Assembly: GCA_019412865.1 (NCBI GenBank)
Contig: DXOJ01000187.1
Location: 1-6,093 of the forward strand
Source of the DNA: Bacteroides sp.
Lineage (GTDB): Bacteria; Bacteroidota; Bacteroidia; Bacteroidales; Bacteroidaceae
DNA: 6,093 nt
Reading direction: 5' to 3'
The notes beneath the pieces were generated by a model, which saw nothing but the letters and a program-made list of their open reading frames with translations, was not told where the DNA came from and made no database searches. Position 1 is the first letter of the stretch. Every line of letters starts with the position of its first letter. The position numbers were made by a program, and so were the translations under genes. Below are positions 6,080 to 6,093 of the stretch, one piece after another.

Positions 6080-6093
6080 ATTCGCCTAATATT
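6080..6093 (-). promoter_or_regulatory. Aminotransferase upstream edge, possible ribosome site
   Basis: On the minus strand the bases before the ATG read TTAGGCGAAT, giving an AGG core at a plausible distance. A TAG triplet (6086-6088) lies 6 nt before the start and could be the stop codon of an upstream co-transcribed gene, such as a prephenate dehydratase as in related genomes. The window ends too soon to tell. Confidence 0.35.

Overview
The window looks like a chromosomal housekeeping segment from a Bacteroides-type member of the Bacteroidota. The evidence is a Bacteroidota-style promoter (TTTG, 19 bp, TAnnTTTG) upstream of dnaG, mostly weak or absent Shine-Dalgarno sites, moderate GC content, and a DAHP synthase with a C-terminal chorismate mutase domain, an architecture known from Prevotella, Porphyromonas and Bacteroides. 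Five protein-coding genes fill most of the window. There is no rRNA, tRNA, CRISPR array, transposase, phage gene or defence gene.

Layout: on the + strand, folE (GTP cyclohydrolase I, 12-602) starts near the left edge. It converges, with a 29 bp gap, on dnaG (primase, 632-2713, minus strand). The dnaG gene has its own promoter, whose upstream half lies inside the terminator hairpin (2764-2794) of the next gene. To the right, three minus-strand genes form an apparent aromatic amino acid operon, read right to left: a PLP-dependent class I/II aminotransferase (4901-6079), the bifunctional DAHP synthase/chorismate mutase (3749-4810), and prephenate dehydrogenase tyrA (2820-3593), ending at the terminator. 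The operon probably continues upstream beyond the right edge. In other Bacteroides a prephenate dehydratase gene is expected there, but it is not visible here.

The pathway logic is compact. DAHP synthase makes the first shikimate-pathway intermediate. The attached mutase turns chorismate into prephenate. TyrA oxidises prephenate to 4-hydroxyphenylpyruvate, and the aminotransferase could aminate this (or phenylpyruvate) to tyrosine (or phenylalanine).

The most unusual non-coding item is a 137 bp nested inverted-repeat element (3608-3744), which contains helically phased 10-mers and fills nearly all of the DAHP synthase-tyrA gap. It resembles a MITE or dispersed intergenic repeat. I found no convincing new multi-gene system. 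The points worth a second look are this element, the terminator/promoter overlap, and residue substitutions in the aminotransferase and chorismate mutase active sites.
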